Notes: generated by a model not told the origin, from the letters alone. Counted from the first letter of the stretch, positions 30,841 to 40,047 are shown. The stretch is 40,606 bases of DNA from Anaerolineales bacterium (GCA_020634935.1 JACKAT010000053.1:1-40606); one strand, 5' to 3'. Made by a program: numbers and translations.

Positions 30841-31989
30841 TTAGGAAGGCAAAATACCGATTAGCGCCGCGATGACGCCCACCATGCCGTGTAAAACCGA
30901 CACGCCCAACAGGCTTTTTTGCCGCCAATAGACATAGCCAAACAGCAGGCTGGCCAAAAAGGTGATGGTCACCACGATAAAGCCGTAGTTGATGTGCATA
31001 ATGCCGAAGATGGCCGAAGACCAGGTAATGGTTTGCACGCCCCGCTCATCCATCAGCAGACGCTGCATACTGCCCTGGATGATGCCCCGGGCCAATAGTT
31101 CTTGACCAAATGAAGAGACGAGATAAATCAGCCCCGCCAAGAAATGAAATCGTCTTATATCGAAATCAAGTCCCAACAAAGTGTCGTTAAAAAACCAGGC
31201 GTCAACGGCCATAAAAACCGCCAGCAAACCGGACAGTATCAGCAATATCACGCCGACCTCCAGCAAATCGTGCGGCCAGTTGCCCAGCACCAGCCCAAAT
31301 TCACGGGCCGGGTGGCGATGCCGCCAGGTGTAGTACACTACCGGCACGGTTAAAGCCGAGCCAAAGATAAACAGAAAACTTAATGAGGTGGGATCAAAGG
31401 CGGTTTCGGTGGTCGAGACGTAGCGGCTCACCAGGGTGATGATGGTGAACACGGCAATGGTCATCACCAGAAATGTACCCAATTCCAGCCGCTTTTGGAG
31501 CTGCTCGATTTGTTTTTCCAAACTGTGCACCTGCTCCTCATTGCCGGCTCGCAGGCGGGTGATATTGATCAGGCCAATATGGTTGGCCAAGACCTGCTCT
31601 ATTTGGGCGGCTTCGGGATGGTTCTGGTGCAGCGTCTGGCGCGACAGGGCAATACATTTGACCGGCGTCACGGCTTTTACCGTGGCCGAACGGGGCGCGC
31701 CGGTTAAAAATGACACATCGCCAAAAATCTGATTATCGGACAGAGTCTGTAATGAATACTGGTGCGTTCGGGTCTCGTCCCACTTTAAGATGTCAACCTG
31801 ACCGCGCATCAAAAAGTAAATCTCATCCGATGGCTCGTCTTCCTCAAAAATCGTGGCTCCGGCCTCAAATTCTTGCTCTTGCCACAATTTGCGCAAAGCC
31901 AATAACTGCCGCGTAGAAAGAACGTCTAAATAATGGTGGTTGGCCAGAAAAGTTCGGGGGGCGATTTCGGTAACGTTGTGTACGGTCAT
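30841..31989 (-). CDS. Cyclic-nucleotide-binding domain fused to a CPBP (CAAX protease-like) membrane domain
   Basis: 382 residues. Residues 20-135 form a cNMP-binding domain (FEAGATIFEEDEPSDEIYFL, FGDVSFLTGAPRSATVKA); a coiled coil follows (150-175), then about eight membrane segments with the CPBP motifs: GQELLARGIIQG, FGIMHIN and HGMVG. In this family the first motif is normally E-E-x3-R; here the first Glu is Gln, so protease activity may be lost while the fold remains. Binding of a nucleotide second messenger or another small ligand would control the membrane domain. The combination is unusual. It lies in the minus-strand cluster, 24 bases after the helical protein gene. Confidence 0.82.
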   Translation of the reverse strand: MTVHNVTEIAPRTFLANHHYLDVLSTRQLLALRKLWQEQEFEAGATIFEEDEPSDEIYFLMRGQVDILKWDETRTHQYSLQTLSDNQIFGDVSFLTGAPRSATVKAVTPVKCIALSRQTLHQNHPEAAQIEQVLANHIGLINITRLRAGNEEQVHSLEKQIEQLQKRLELGTFLVMTIAVFTIITLVSRYVSTTETAFDPTSLSFLFIFGSALTVPVVYYTWRHRHPAREFGLVLGNWPHDLLEVGVILLILSGLLAVFMAVDAWFFNDTLLGLDFDIRRFHFLAGLIYLVSSFGQELLARGIIQGSMQRLLMDERGVQTITWSSAIFGIMHINYGFIVVTITFLASLLFGYVYWRQKSLLGVSVLHGMVGVIAALIGILPS

Positions 31990-32013
31990 TAGGGAGCCTA
32001 TTGATTCTTCTCT

Positions 32014-32703
32014 CTACAACGTTACCTCGACAGCCGGGCGTTTTTTGAGCCGCTTTTCGGCTTTATCGGCGAATTGTTGAGCGCGGCGATACCAAATGTT
32101 GAGGCGGGCGAAGGCGTGGTCGCGGTCAACGGTGCTTTGCAAGGCCGTTTCTTTGGCCTGTTCCTGCACGTGGTTGGCCTCGATGGTGGCTTCAACATCG
32201 GCGGCTTCTTGGGTAAGCCGGTCGGTGGGGTAGCCATAATTATTTAGGACCGGCGCGATGTCGGGGTGGGTCAGGGCAACGTGGTAGAGGTTGCGGCTCC
32301 AGGCCTGAAATTCGGCGAAACTGGCCGTTTTTCTGGGGCGAGTCAGCCGGCTTTGCCCGGTCGTTTGGCTGCGCTGGCGGTGCAACCCCAAAGCGGCCAG
32401 AGATTCAGTTTGGGTTTTGAATAAATCGATACAGATATCGGCCAGCTCTTGGCATTGCTCCCAGGTGTGATCGTAACTTTGGCCGAAAGCGTCGGTAGCG
32501 CCCAATTTGGCGCTGTAAGCCAACTTATTATTACCGGCGGCGGCTTTGGCGGCTTCGATCAGGGCTTCGCCTTCGGCCCAGCGTTCCTCATTGTACCCGT
32601 ATGTGGCCATTGCGGCGGCCATATCAGGGTTGTTTTGCGATTTATGAGCGAGTTGCTCGGCTTGATGAATGGTTTCTTTTTGATCTTTGGTCATACCTGG
32701 CAT
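32014..32703 (-). CDS. Hypothetical helical protein with an internal duplication
   Basis: 229 residues from the ATG at 32703, with AAAGGTGG upstream. The protein is predicted to be all-helical and consists of two related halves: the first contains MATYGYNEERWAEGEAL, the second LNNYGYPTDRLTQEAAD, each followed by a long Ala/Gln-rich helix and an ending like TWEQCQELADICIDLF or IWYRRAQQFADKAEKR. No signal peptide or membrane segment. No function is recognised. It heads the minus-strand cluster to 26144, and its 5' side adjoins the 21-bp repeat array. Confidence 0.7.
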   Translation of the reverse strand: MPGMTKDQKETIHQAEQLAHKSQNNPDMAAAMATYGYNEERWAEGEALIEAAKAAAGNNKLAYSAKLGATDAFGQSYDHTWEQCQELADICIDLFKTQTESLAALGLHRQRSQTTGQSRLTRPRKTASFAEFQAWSRNLYHVALTHPDIAPVLNNYGYPTDRLTQEAADVEATIEANHVQEQAKETALQSTVDRDHAFARLNIWYRRAQQFADKAEKRLKKRPAVEVTL

Positions 32704-32875
32704 GAGATGTACCACCTTTCTGTTTGAATGATGTCGATTATGGTTTGGATGAATGAGTCACTGTATGGTTTTAGTGAGTCGTTGACCAAAAGGAGTAAGC
32801 TAACTCCTTGATTTTGTCGCTTAGATGATTGATTTTGTCACAATCTGCCCGAATTATGCGCGTCAAACTTTGGAA

Positions 32876-33140
32876 TAAGTGAGTCATTCCAATGAATATA
32901 TAAGACAGCCAACGGTAATGTAAGACAACTCAACGATTATGTGAGTCAGCCCAACGGCTTTATAAGACAGCCCAACGGATATATAAGACAGCCAACGGTA
33001 ATGTAAGACAACTCAACGATTATGTGAGTCAGCCCAACGGCTTTATAAAACAACTCAACGATTATGTGAGTCATTGGCCGGATTAGGTGAGTCCCTCGAG
33101 TGATTTTCTCAGTCCGCCAAATGATTATGCGGGCGGCCAA
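32876..33140. repeat. Tandem array of about twelve 21-bp repeats
   Basis: Units of 20-21 bases of the type TATAAGACAGCCCAACGGAT or TGTGAGTCAGCCCAACGGCT follow one another without spacers. A block of four units (83 bases) starting at 32899 is repeated from 32982. Degenerate units extend left to about 32750. Two helical turns per unit put every copy on the same DNA face. The array lies upstream of the gene at 32703. Confidence 0.8.
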
Positions 33141-33220
33141 ACGGATTATGAGTGTTGGGGCTGTGATTGTTAAAGTGCGCCGGTGTGGGATGGTCATCAG
33201 CAGAATTATGGTCATTGTCA

Positions 33221-33391
33221 CTAATTGGATGATGAAGGTCGGTATAGGAAAGAGCTAAGGTTTTGGTCAATAGCTGGCCATCGTCGCTGTTTATACGGGT
33301 CATTGTCGCCATACAAAGGGTTGTCGGGTATGGAGATGTCTGGTCGTGGTCGGGTTGGTCGATTTATTTGTTGATAGGTTAAGGATAACAT
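33221..33391 (-). CDS. Small hypothetical protein (56 residues)
   Basis: Not recognised. The ATG at 33391 has a strong AAAGGAG site seven bases upstream, the main reason to call it. The product is hydrophilic, rich in Pro, Arg and Asn (for example INRPTRPRPDISIPDNP) and without a membrane segment, so it may be largely unstructured. It ends before the 21-bp array. A longer ORF overlapping in another frame (33109-33312) lacks a ribosome binding site. Confidence is limited because conservation cannot be checked here. Confidence 0.4.
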   Translation of the reverse strand: MLSLTYQQINRPTRPRPDISIPDNPLYGDNDPYKQRRWPAIDQNLSSFLYRPSSSN

Positions 33392-33676
33392 AATCAGACT
33401 CCTTTATGTAGGGCCAAAAGTCATTTATTTCATGTGACTTTAGTACCATGATTTTTGCCCAAAAGTAACTAACTTGAGTTGTGACGGGCCATTAAAACTG
33501 AATTTCCTGCGACGGGGAACGGTCATCGAAAGGGGTTGGGCGCGATAAGCAATATCCGCATTTTACTGTAGTTATGCTATACTGAAGGCAGAATGAAACC
33601 ACAACGTTTCATTGACTCTAGCGCAGGCGGTAATATTGCCTGAACTGCATAAAACGTTGAATAAAGGAGAAAGTTT
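33392..33676. other. Gene-free region with the ATPase promoter
   Basis: A short hairpin AAAGTCA/TGACTTT lies near 33418-33442. An extended -10, TGCTATACT (33575-33583), precedes the ATPase gene, followed by a leader with a small hairpin (ATGAAAC/GTTTCAT, about 33593-33612). No other gene is visible. Confidence 0.45.
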
Positions 33677-36208
33677 ATGCAAGCACCCCCTGAAAAACTC
33701 GGCTCATTCTTCTTGGGGGCTGAGTATGATCTGGCCGGTAAACAACGCCTCGATGTGCCGGTTAGCTATGACGCCCGCGATTTGACCACGCACGGCGTGT
33801 GTGTCGGGATGACCGGCAGCGGCAAAACCGGCCTGTGTATTGGGCTGTTGGAAGAGGCGGCCATCGACAAAATACCAACGTTGATGATCGATCCTAAAGG
33901 GGATATCACCAACTTATTGCTCCAGTTCCCTGATCTGCGCCCGGAGGATTTTGAGCCGTGGGTTAACGTGGACGACGCCCGGCGTAAGGGCCGCACCGTG
34001 GCCGAACACGCCGCCGCTACGGCTGAAATGTGGCGGGACGGCCTGGCCGATTGGGGCCAGGGGCCGGAGCGGCTGCGCCTGCTGCAAGAGTCGGGTGATT
34101 ACACCATCTTCACCCCCGGCTCCGATGCCGGCGTATCGGTCAATATCTTGGGCAGCCTGGCCGCGCCGCAGCTTGATTTTGACAGCAACGCCGAGTTGAT
34201 CCGCGAGCGGATTGGCGGAACCGTGGCGGCGATGCTTAGCTTGGCCAACCTTAAAGTCGATCCGGTTCGCAGCCGCGAGGCGATTCTGCTATCAAATATC
34301 TTTGAGCATTTCTGGAAGCAGGGCGAGGACCTTGATCTGGCCAAACTGATAACGTCGATCCAAACTCCGCCGGTGCGCCAGATGGGCGTGTTTGATGTGG
34401 ATACCTTTTTCCCGGAGGCCAACCGGTTTGAGTTGGCGATGGCTTTTAATACCCTGGTGGCCTCGCCGACGTTTGCGGCCTGGCTGCAAGGCGAGCCGCT
34501 GGATATCGACGCGCTGATGTACACCGCCGACGGCCAACCGCGCCACGCCATCTTTTACATCGCTCATCTGTCGGACAGTGAGCGCATGTTTTTTGTGACC
34601 TTGCTGCTGGAAAATCTGTTGACCTGGATGCGCCGCCAGCCAGGCACAACCAGCCTGCGCGCCCTGCTCTACTTTGATGAAATCTTCGGTTTCTTTCCGC
34701 CCACCGCCGAGCCGCCGTCTAAACGACCGTTATTGACGCTGCTCAAGCAGGCGCGCGCTTTTGGGTTGGGCGCGGTGCTGGTTACCCAAAACCCGGTCGA
34801 TCTGGATTACAAGGGGTTGACCAACGCCGGGACGTGGTTCATCGGCAAGCTGCAAGCCGAACGCGATAAGGCCCGGGTGCTGGAGGGCTTGAAAGGGGCT
34901 ATCGCCGAGGCGGGCGGCCGGGGGGAGAATGTTGATTTTGATACGATCCTCAGCCAGCTTGGCAGCCGGGTGTTTCTGCTGCACAACGTCCATGCCGATG
35001 GGCCGGTGGTGTTTCAAACCCGGTGGGCGCTGAGTTACTTGCGCGGCCCGCTGACCAAACCCCAGGTCAGGCAGTTGATGGCCGATCGGACAGCGACGCC
35101 GGCTACGCCGGCCGCGCCGGCGCCGGCGCCGGTCACCATCGATAGCCCGGCTCCAACTGCGAGCGCTCCTGACGGGTATTCGGCCCATGCGCCGTCCTTA
35201 TCCTCCGCCGTGCCGCAGGCGTTTCTGCCTATCGAAGTGAGCGAGCAGGCGGCGGTGCGCCGGCTGGGTGATGAGCAAAACCCGGTTACTGTCGACAAAA
35301 TTGAGCTGATCTACGAACCGGCCTTCATCGGCAGCGCCACGGTGCGGTTTGTCGACACGAAGTACCAGGTTAACAGCCAAACCGACCAAACCCTGGTGGC
35401 TCGGGTAGCGGGCGGGCTGCGTGGCGTTGAGTGGAATGAAGCCGAAACGCTGTCGATATCGACCCGAGAGTTACAATCTGCTCCGGAGTCGCTGGGTGAA
35501 GGTCAAGGCCCCTATTTTGCCTCGCTGCCCGAAGATATGAACACCGAGCAGGAAATTAAGGGATTGAAGCAAAGCCTGTCCGATTGGCTTTATTACAACA
35601 GTCGCTATCCCTTGTTTCGGCATGAGTCTTTGAAGGCGGTGCAGCAGGCTGACGAAGATGAGCGGGCCTTCAAGATTCGGGTGCAGCAATTGGCCCGTGA
35701 GGCTCGAGACGATGAGGTCGATAAATTGGAAGAGAAATACGCTAAATCGCTGGATCGGTTGAACGATAAACTGCGTAAAAAAGAGATGGAGTTGAGCAAA
35801 GATGAAGCTAAATACACGGCTCGCCAACGCGAAGAGATGGCCGGCATTGGCGAGTCGGTGCTGGGGTTTTTCTTTGGTCGCCGCCGGACAAGCCTGATTA
35901 GCGGGGCGATGAACAAACGCCGGATAACCGGCCAGGCCAAGTATGATGTTGAGGAAACCCAGGCGGAAATTGAAGATATCAAAGAAGAGATCGCCAAGAT
36001 CAAGCAAGAGCTTGAAGAAGCCAGCGCGGCCATTTCGACTCGCTGGGACGAGACCGCGGCCGGCATTACGACGGTCGAGATTAAGCCCCGCCGCTCGGAT
36101 GTTGAGGTTAGTTTGGCCGGCGTAGGCTGGCTGCCCCATTGGCGCGTGAGTTATCGAGACGGCGAGACGCCTCGCAAGGCTACCGTTGAAGCATATAAAG
36201 GAGATTAA
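33677..36208 (+). CDS. HerA/FtsK-superfamily ATPase with a long C-terminal coiled coil
   Basis: 843 residues; AAAGGAGA precedes the ATG. Walker A is GMTGSGKT (about 45-52), the following strand reads PTLMIDPKGD, Walker B is LLYFDEIFGFFP (about 333), and LVTQNPVDLDYKGLTNAGTW is the sensor/arginine-finger region typical of HerA/VirB4/DUF87-like ATPases. Residues 475-520 are an Ala/Pro-rich linker; 520-620 form a separate domain; 660-800 form a long charged coiled coil; a small beta-like end follows. Family members pump or remodel DNA or protein substrates; which one is not evident. There is no nuclease (NurA-like) partner beside it. Its 3' side carries a palindromic repeat B copy. Confidence 0.82.
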   Translation: MQAPPEKLGSFFLGAEYDLAGKQRLDVPVSYDARDLTTHGVCVGMTGSGKTGLCIGLLEEAAIDKIPTLMIDPKGDITNLLLQFPDLRPEDFEPWVNVDDARRKGRTVAEHAAATAEMWRDGLADWGQGPERLRLLQESGDYTIFTPGSDAGVSVNILGSLAAPQLDFDSNAELIRERIGGTVAAMLSLANLKVDPVRSREAILLSNIFEHFWKQGEDLDLAKLITSIQTPPVRQMGVFDVDTFFPEANRFELAMAFNTLVASPTFAAWLQGEPLDIDALMYTADGQPRHAIFYIAHLSDSERMFFVTLLLENLLTWMRRQPGTTSLRALLYFDEIFGFFPPTAEPPSKRPLLTLLKQARAFGLGAVLVTQNPVDLDYKGLTNAGTWFIGKLQAERDKARVLEGLKGAIAEAGGRGENVDFDTILSQLGSRVFLLHNVHADGPVVFQTRWALSYLRGPLTKPQVRQLMADRTATPATPAAPAPAPVTIDSPAPTASAPDGYSAHAPSLSSAVPQAFLPIEVSEQAAVRRLGDEQNPVTVDKIELIYEPAFIGSATVRFVDTKYQVNSQTDQTLVARVAGGLRGVEWNEAETLSISTRELQSAPESLGEGQGPYFASLPEDMNTEQEIKGLKQSLSDWLYYNSRYPLFRHESLKAVQQADEDERAFKIRVQQLAREARDDEVDKLEEKYAKSLDRLNDKLRKKEMELSKDEAKYTARQREEMAGIGESVLGFFFGRRRTSLISGAMNKRRITGQAKYDVEETQAEIEDIKEEIAKIKQELEEASAAISTRWDETAAGITTVEIKPRRSDVEVSLAGVGWLPHWRVSYRDGETPRKATVEAYKGD

Positions 36209-36309
36209 GTTCTTAAAAAATAGTCGTCTTTAGCCGCCCCAGCCAGGTCGAACGGGGACGGGAAAGGGTAATGGCTAATGAAGATTTAATCGGCGTACAA
36301 ATTGGCCGG

Positions 36310-36440
36310 CTCTCGGAGCATGGGCCTAAAGACCCGTGCTCCGAGAGCGAAACCCTGTCGGGCTAGGATTTCGCCCAAGTAGGGCGCTTCAGCGTCCTTG
36401 GCTCTTTTAGAGCGATGGCTTTAGCCTCGCGCTTGTTGCT
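36310..36440 (-). repeat. Dispersed repeat family B, copy 2, with a strong hairpin
   Basis: The left end (36310-36348) folds into a long hairpin: CTCTCGGAGCA and the complementary TGCTCCGAGAG flank GGGCCTAAAGACCC. The rest, read in reverse complement, matches copy 1 (CGCGAGGCTAAAGCCATCGC, GACGCTGAAGCGCCCT, TAGCCCGACAGGG). It separates the ATPase gene from the convergent ABC operon and could also end transcription. Confidence 0.78.
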
Positions 36441-36447
36441 TAGCGTC

Positions 36448-38043
36448 CTAGCGTGGTGGCCCCAGGAAGCCGCGAGGTCTATTGTTGCCTGAATCTTCTC
36501 CGGCAAATGAAGCGACATGCCCGACGACCTGATCGCCTGCTTTTAATTCGTCAGACTGAACAACTGTCCACTCGCCTTGAGATGAGCTAGAAGTAACCGC
36601 CACCCGGCGGGCTTCCCCGTTTTGCATAACCCGAACATAACTCTTGCCCTCGAATTCAACGATAGCATTGCTGGGAACTAACCAGGCATTTTCAGTGCTG
36701 TCGCCCTGCATGGTAGCGACAGCGGTCATGCCGGGCAGCACTTTGTTTTGCGGGGTCAAATCCAGCAGTTGGATCATGACTTCGTAATTGACCACCCCGC
36801 TTTCTGAACTGCTAATTGGCACAATGCGGCTGACCTTACCGTTAAAGGTTTTGTCCGGCAGAGCATCGATGGCCACGGTTACCGGCTGACCGAGTTCAAC
36901 CTGGCTAATGTCAACTTCGGCCACGTAGACCGGCAGCTCCAAATCGGTTAGATCGGCCAGGGTGATGGCGGTTAAGCCGGAGGTGGTTTGCTGACCGGCT
37001 TCGACATCGACGGTGAGAATAGTGCCGTCCGCCGGGGCTCGCAGGCTGGCCTGGTCCAGATCATCCAGAGCATTGTCCAGCTCGAGCTGGGCTTGTTGAA
37101 TGTTTAATTGGGCCGCTCCCAGTTCGGCTTCGGTGGGACCTTCGAGCAGCGTGGCCAGGGTGGCTTCGGCGCTGGCGACTTGGGCTTCGGCGTTGGCCAG
37201 TTCGGCCCGGGTGGCATTCAGCCCTTCCAGTTGAACCTGGGCGTCTTTGATAGTTTTGAGCGCGGCCTTGATGTCAGCATCGGACGCATCTTCCGTGGCA
37301 ATATCAAAGGCGGCTTTGGCGGTATCGTAATCGATGGTGGCCGATTGGAGATCCATCGCCTGCTGGGTGCTGCCGATATCGCCGCGATAGGCAATCTTGT
37401 TGTAGGCGTCCTGGGCTTGTTCCAAGGTGATGAAGGCCTTTTGCAGGCCGGCGCTGGCCTCGGTAATTTCGGATTCACTGGAGCCATCGAGTAAATCTTG
37501 GTAACTGGCTTCGGCGGCGTTCAAAGCGGCTTCGGCCGCATCGAGTTCAGCGGCGCTGGGACCCTGCTGTAGGTCCGCCAGATTTTCCTTGGCCGCCAAT
37601 AAATTAGCCTGGCCCGAGGCCACTTCGGCCGGGCTAGGCGGCTCTTGCAGTTGGTCCAGTTGGTTTTTAGCCACGTCTAGAGCTAATTCGGCATAGCGAA
37701 CCGCTTGCTCCAACTTGGTTTTATCTAAGGTTAAGAGCAAATCTCCTGCTGATACCTTATCGCCGGGTTGGACATCCACTTCGGTGATGATCCCTTCCAC
37801 CGTTTCAATCCCCAACGAATATTTGTGGGCCAGGGCAATGTTGCCGGCGGCGCTAACCTGGGCCACGTCAGCCGCCGGCCGAATAGCCACGGTCGAGTCA
37901 GCCGCTCCTTCCGCCGTGCCTTGGGTTTGCGCTCGCGTTTCCGCGCCGCCGCTGACGGCCGTTGCCAGTGAGTTTCGGAAGTAGAAGGCGGCCCCGGCCA
38001 GTAAGATGATGACGATGGGAATCCAGATTTTTTTATTTTTCAT
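36448..38043 (-). CDS. macA: Periplasmic adaptor (membrane fusion protein) of a MacA/HlyD type
   Basis: 531 residues. An N-terminal membrane anchor (about 5-23) precedes a short linker. A biotinyl-lipoyl-like domain is split in two halves: VEGIITEVDVQPGDKVSAGDLL before, and LRAPADGTILTVDVEAGQQ after, a long Ala/Glu-rich helical hairpin (about 110-330) made of imperfect repeats with PSPAEVASG, PSAAELDAA and PTEAELGAA. Beta-barrel and membrane-proximal domains follow. The helical hairpin is longer than in ordinary MacA. It is the last gene of an operon with an ABC permease and ATPase, which together export lipids, peptides or drugs. A single-membrane Chloroflexota cell would have no TolC partner. 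Confidence 0.85.
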   Translation of the reverse strand: MKNKKIWIPIVIILLAGAAFYFRNSLATAVSGGAETRAQTQGTAEGAADSTVAIRPAADVAQVSAAGNIALAHKYSLGIETVEGIITEVDVQPGDKVSAGDLLLTLDKTKLEQAVRYAELALDVAKNQLDQLQEPPSPAEVASGQANLLAAKENLADLQQGPSAAELDAAEAALNAAEASYQDLLDGSSESEITEASAGLQKAFITLEQAQDAYNKIAYRGDIGSTQQAMDLQSATIDYDTAKAAFDIATEDASDADIKAALKTIKDAQVQLEGLNATRAELANAEAQVASAEATLATLLEGPTEAELGAAQLNIQQAQLELDNALDDLDQASLRAPADGTILTVDVEAGQQTTSGLTAITLADLTDLELPVYVAEVDISQVELGQPVTVAIDALPDKTFNGKVSRIVPISSSESGVVNYEVMIQLLDLTPQNKVLPGMTAVATMQGDSTENAWLVPSNAIVEFEGKSYVRVMQNGEARRVAVTSSSSQGEWTVVQSDELKAGDQVVGHVASFAGEDSGNNRPRGFLGPPR

Positions 38044-38060
38044 AGTCAGCTAACTCCTGA

Positions 38061-39305
38061 TTATTCTGATCGAAGGGCCTCAATCGGGTCGAGGCGGGTG
38101 GCTCGAAGAGCCGGATAGATGCCGAAAACTAAACCGCTGATTAGGCTGAAGCCAAGGGCCAAGGCTAGCGCATCCGGCTGGATGAGAACGGTGAAGGTAA
38201 AGGCCGGAATTTGGGCAAAGATTGCGGCCAGTCCGTAAGCTAGCCCAACGCCAATCAATCCGCCCAGGAAACAGAGCACCAGCGCCTCGACCAGAAACTG
38301 CATCAAGATATCATTATCGTGCGCGCCGATGGCCTTACGCAAGCCGATTTCGCGAGTACGCTCGGTGACGGAAACGAGCATAATGTTCATAATGCCAATC
38401 CCGCCGACGACCAGACTGACTGCGCCAATTGCGCCTAAAAAGATGGTCAACGTGGCGGCGATGTCGGAGGCTGTTTCCAGCAGGCTGGCCTGATTGAAGA
38501 CGTTGAAATCGTTGTCTTGATCGGCGGTCAGGTTGTGGTTGAGGCGCAGGGTCATTTCGGCTTGCTTTTCGGCTGACTCCACTTGCCCGGACCCGGCGGC
38601 GGAGATGTTGAGGGTAGTAATCGTATAGTCGCCGCGATAGCGAGGCGCATTGAACAATCGGCCCTGAGCGATGCCGATGGGGATGAACGCCTTCTCGTCA
38701 GGGGTGTTTCGCCCAAAGCCGCCGGTCTCTTCCAGCACGCCAATAACTTGAAACGGTTGGCCGTTGATGCGCAGACTTAGACCCACCGGATTTTCATTGT
38801 CAAATAGATCGGCGGCCAGTACCGAGCCAAGGACGACCACCTGGCTTTGGCTTTCGACCTGTTCAGGGGTCAGGAATTCGCCGGAAGCGATAATCAGGTT
38901 GCGAACGATGGCATAATCGGTAGTTACGCCCACCACCGATTCGCGGACGTTGGTGTCGCTGTAAACTAACTGGGCGTTGGCGGAATATTCCGGGGCGACG
39001 TACGAAATGGCGGGATGGATATCTTTATTCATCAAATCATGAGCATCTTTGAGCGTCAACGTTCCGGCCGAGCCGCTGTCGCCCCGGATACCCCCGACAC
39101 TGCTCGCGCCGGGGTTGATCGTCAGCAAATTGGTGCCCTGGCTTTCGATGCGGGCGGTGATGTTGGCCGCGGCCCCCCGGCCGATACCCATCGTCACCAG
39201 CACCGCCGCTACCCCGATGATGATGCCGAGCATAGTCAGGATCGCTCGTAATTTGTGAGCGGTGATGCTTTCCAGCGCCACCTGCAAATATCTAATGATT
39301 TTCAT
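38061..39305 (-). CDS. macB: MacB/FtsX-type ABC transporter permease
   Basis: 414 residues. A first membrane helix (about 20-40, following the family start QVALESITAHKLRAILTMLG), a large extracytoplasmic MacB-type domain (45-280) and three more helices near the C-terminus with GGIGIMNIMLVSVTERTREI and the ending ALRATRLDPIEALRSE, as in the FtsX/MacB family. Such permeases transmit mechanical force across the membrane instead of forming a channel. The gene overlaps the end of the ATPase gene by 14 bases and is followed by the adaptor after 17 bases. Confidence 0.9.
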   Translation of the reverse strand: MKIIRYLQVALESITAHKLRAILTMLGIIIGVAAVLVTMGIGRGAAANITARIESQGTNLLTINPGASSVGGIRGDSGSAGTLTLKDAHDLMNKDIHPAISYVAPEYSANAQLVYSDTNVRESVVGVTTDYAIVRNLIIASGEFLTPEQVESQSQVVVLGSVLAADLFDNENPVGLSLRINGQPFQVIGVLEETGGFGRNTPDEKAFIPIGIAQGRLFNAPRYRGDYTITTLNISAAGSGQVESAEKQAEMTLRLNHNLTADQDNDFNVFNQASLLETASDIAATLTIFLGAIGAVSLVVGGIGIMNIMLVSVTERTREIGLRKAIGAHDNDILMQFLVEALVLCFLGGLIGVGLAYGLAAIFAQIPAFTFTVLIQPDALALALGFSLISGLVFGIYPALRATRLDPIEALRSE

Positions 39306-40029
39306 AGGCAGCCTCCCACGCAGCCAGGTTTAGATGATGACCATTGGCTTTATCAGACACAATTTTTCCGTCGCTGAGGGTAACTACGCGTTTAGCCCGT
39401 CCGGCAACGAGCGGATCGTGGGTAACCATGACCACGGTCAACCCCTGGGCGTGCAGTTCTTCGAACAGCGCCATGACCTCGAGGCTGGTTTGGCTGTCGA
39501 GCGCGCCGGTCGGCTCATCGGCCAGCAGCAGGCTGGGCTGGTTGACCAGAGCGCGGGCAATGGCCACTCGCTGCTGCTGCCCGCCGGACAGTTCATCGGG
39601 CCGGTGATGAGTTCTATCCCCCAAACCCACGCGCTCGAGGGCGGCGCGGGCCATCTCGCGGCTTTTCCGGCTGGTAACACCGGCATAAAACAACGGCAGC
39701 TCTACCTGGCGCTGGGCGCTGATGCGCGGCAGCAGGTTAAAGCGCTGAAACACAAAACCGATCTCCTGATTACGGAGATCGGCTAACTGGCCTTTGCTGA
39801 GTTTACTCGATTCGACGCCGCGAATTTTATAGGTGCCGCTGGTCGGCCGGTCGAGCAGGCCGATCATGTTCATCAACGTACTCTTGCCGGAGCCGCTGGC
39901 GCCCATAATCGCCACGTATTCCCCTTTTTGAATCTCCAACGAAACGCCGCGTAGGGCATGAACCTTGATGTCGCCCATCTGGTATACTTTGGTCATATCT
40001 TGAATTTCGATAACCGGTTCATTTACCAT
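39292..40029 (-). CDS. MacB/LolD-type ABC transporter ATPase
   Basis: 245 residues. Walker A GASGSGKST, Q-loop in GFVFQRFNLLPRIS, signature LSGGQQQRVAIARAL, Walker B LLLADEPTGALD, switch His in VVMVTHD. These, and the order ATPase-permease-adaptor, place it with the MacB/LolD group that drives FtsX-type permeases. In MacB proper the ATPase is fused to the permease; here they are separate genes with overlapping ends. A small membrane-protein gene precedes it by 18 bases. Confidence 0.93.
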   Translation of the reverse strand: MVNEPVIEIQDMTKVYQMGDIKVHALRGVSLEIQKGEYVAIMGASGSGKSTLMNMIGLLDRPTSGTYKIRGVESSKLSKGQLADLRNQEIGFVFQRFNLLPRISAQRQVELPLFYAGVTSRKSREMARAALERVGLGDRTHHRPDELSGGQQQRVAIARALVNQPSLLLADEPTGALDSQTSLEVMALFEELHAQGLTVVMVTHDPLVAGRAKRVVTLSDGKIVSDKANGHHLNLAAWEAAYENH

Positions 40030-40047
40030 GATGTATTCTCAGAACAA

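Noticed and set aside
32876..33140. CRISPR array
   Set aside because: Units are contiguous with no unique spacers, too short (21 bp), and no cas genes are present.
33109..33312. 67-residue minus-strand ORF
   Set aside because: No ribosome binding site, runs into the repeat array, and overlaps the 56-codon ORF that has a strong site.
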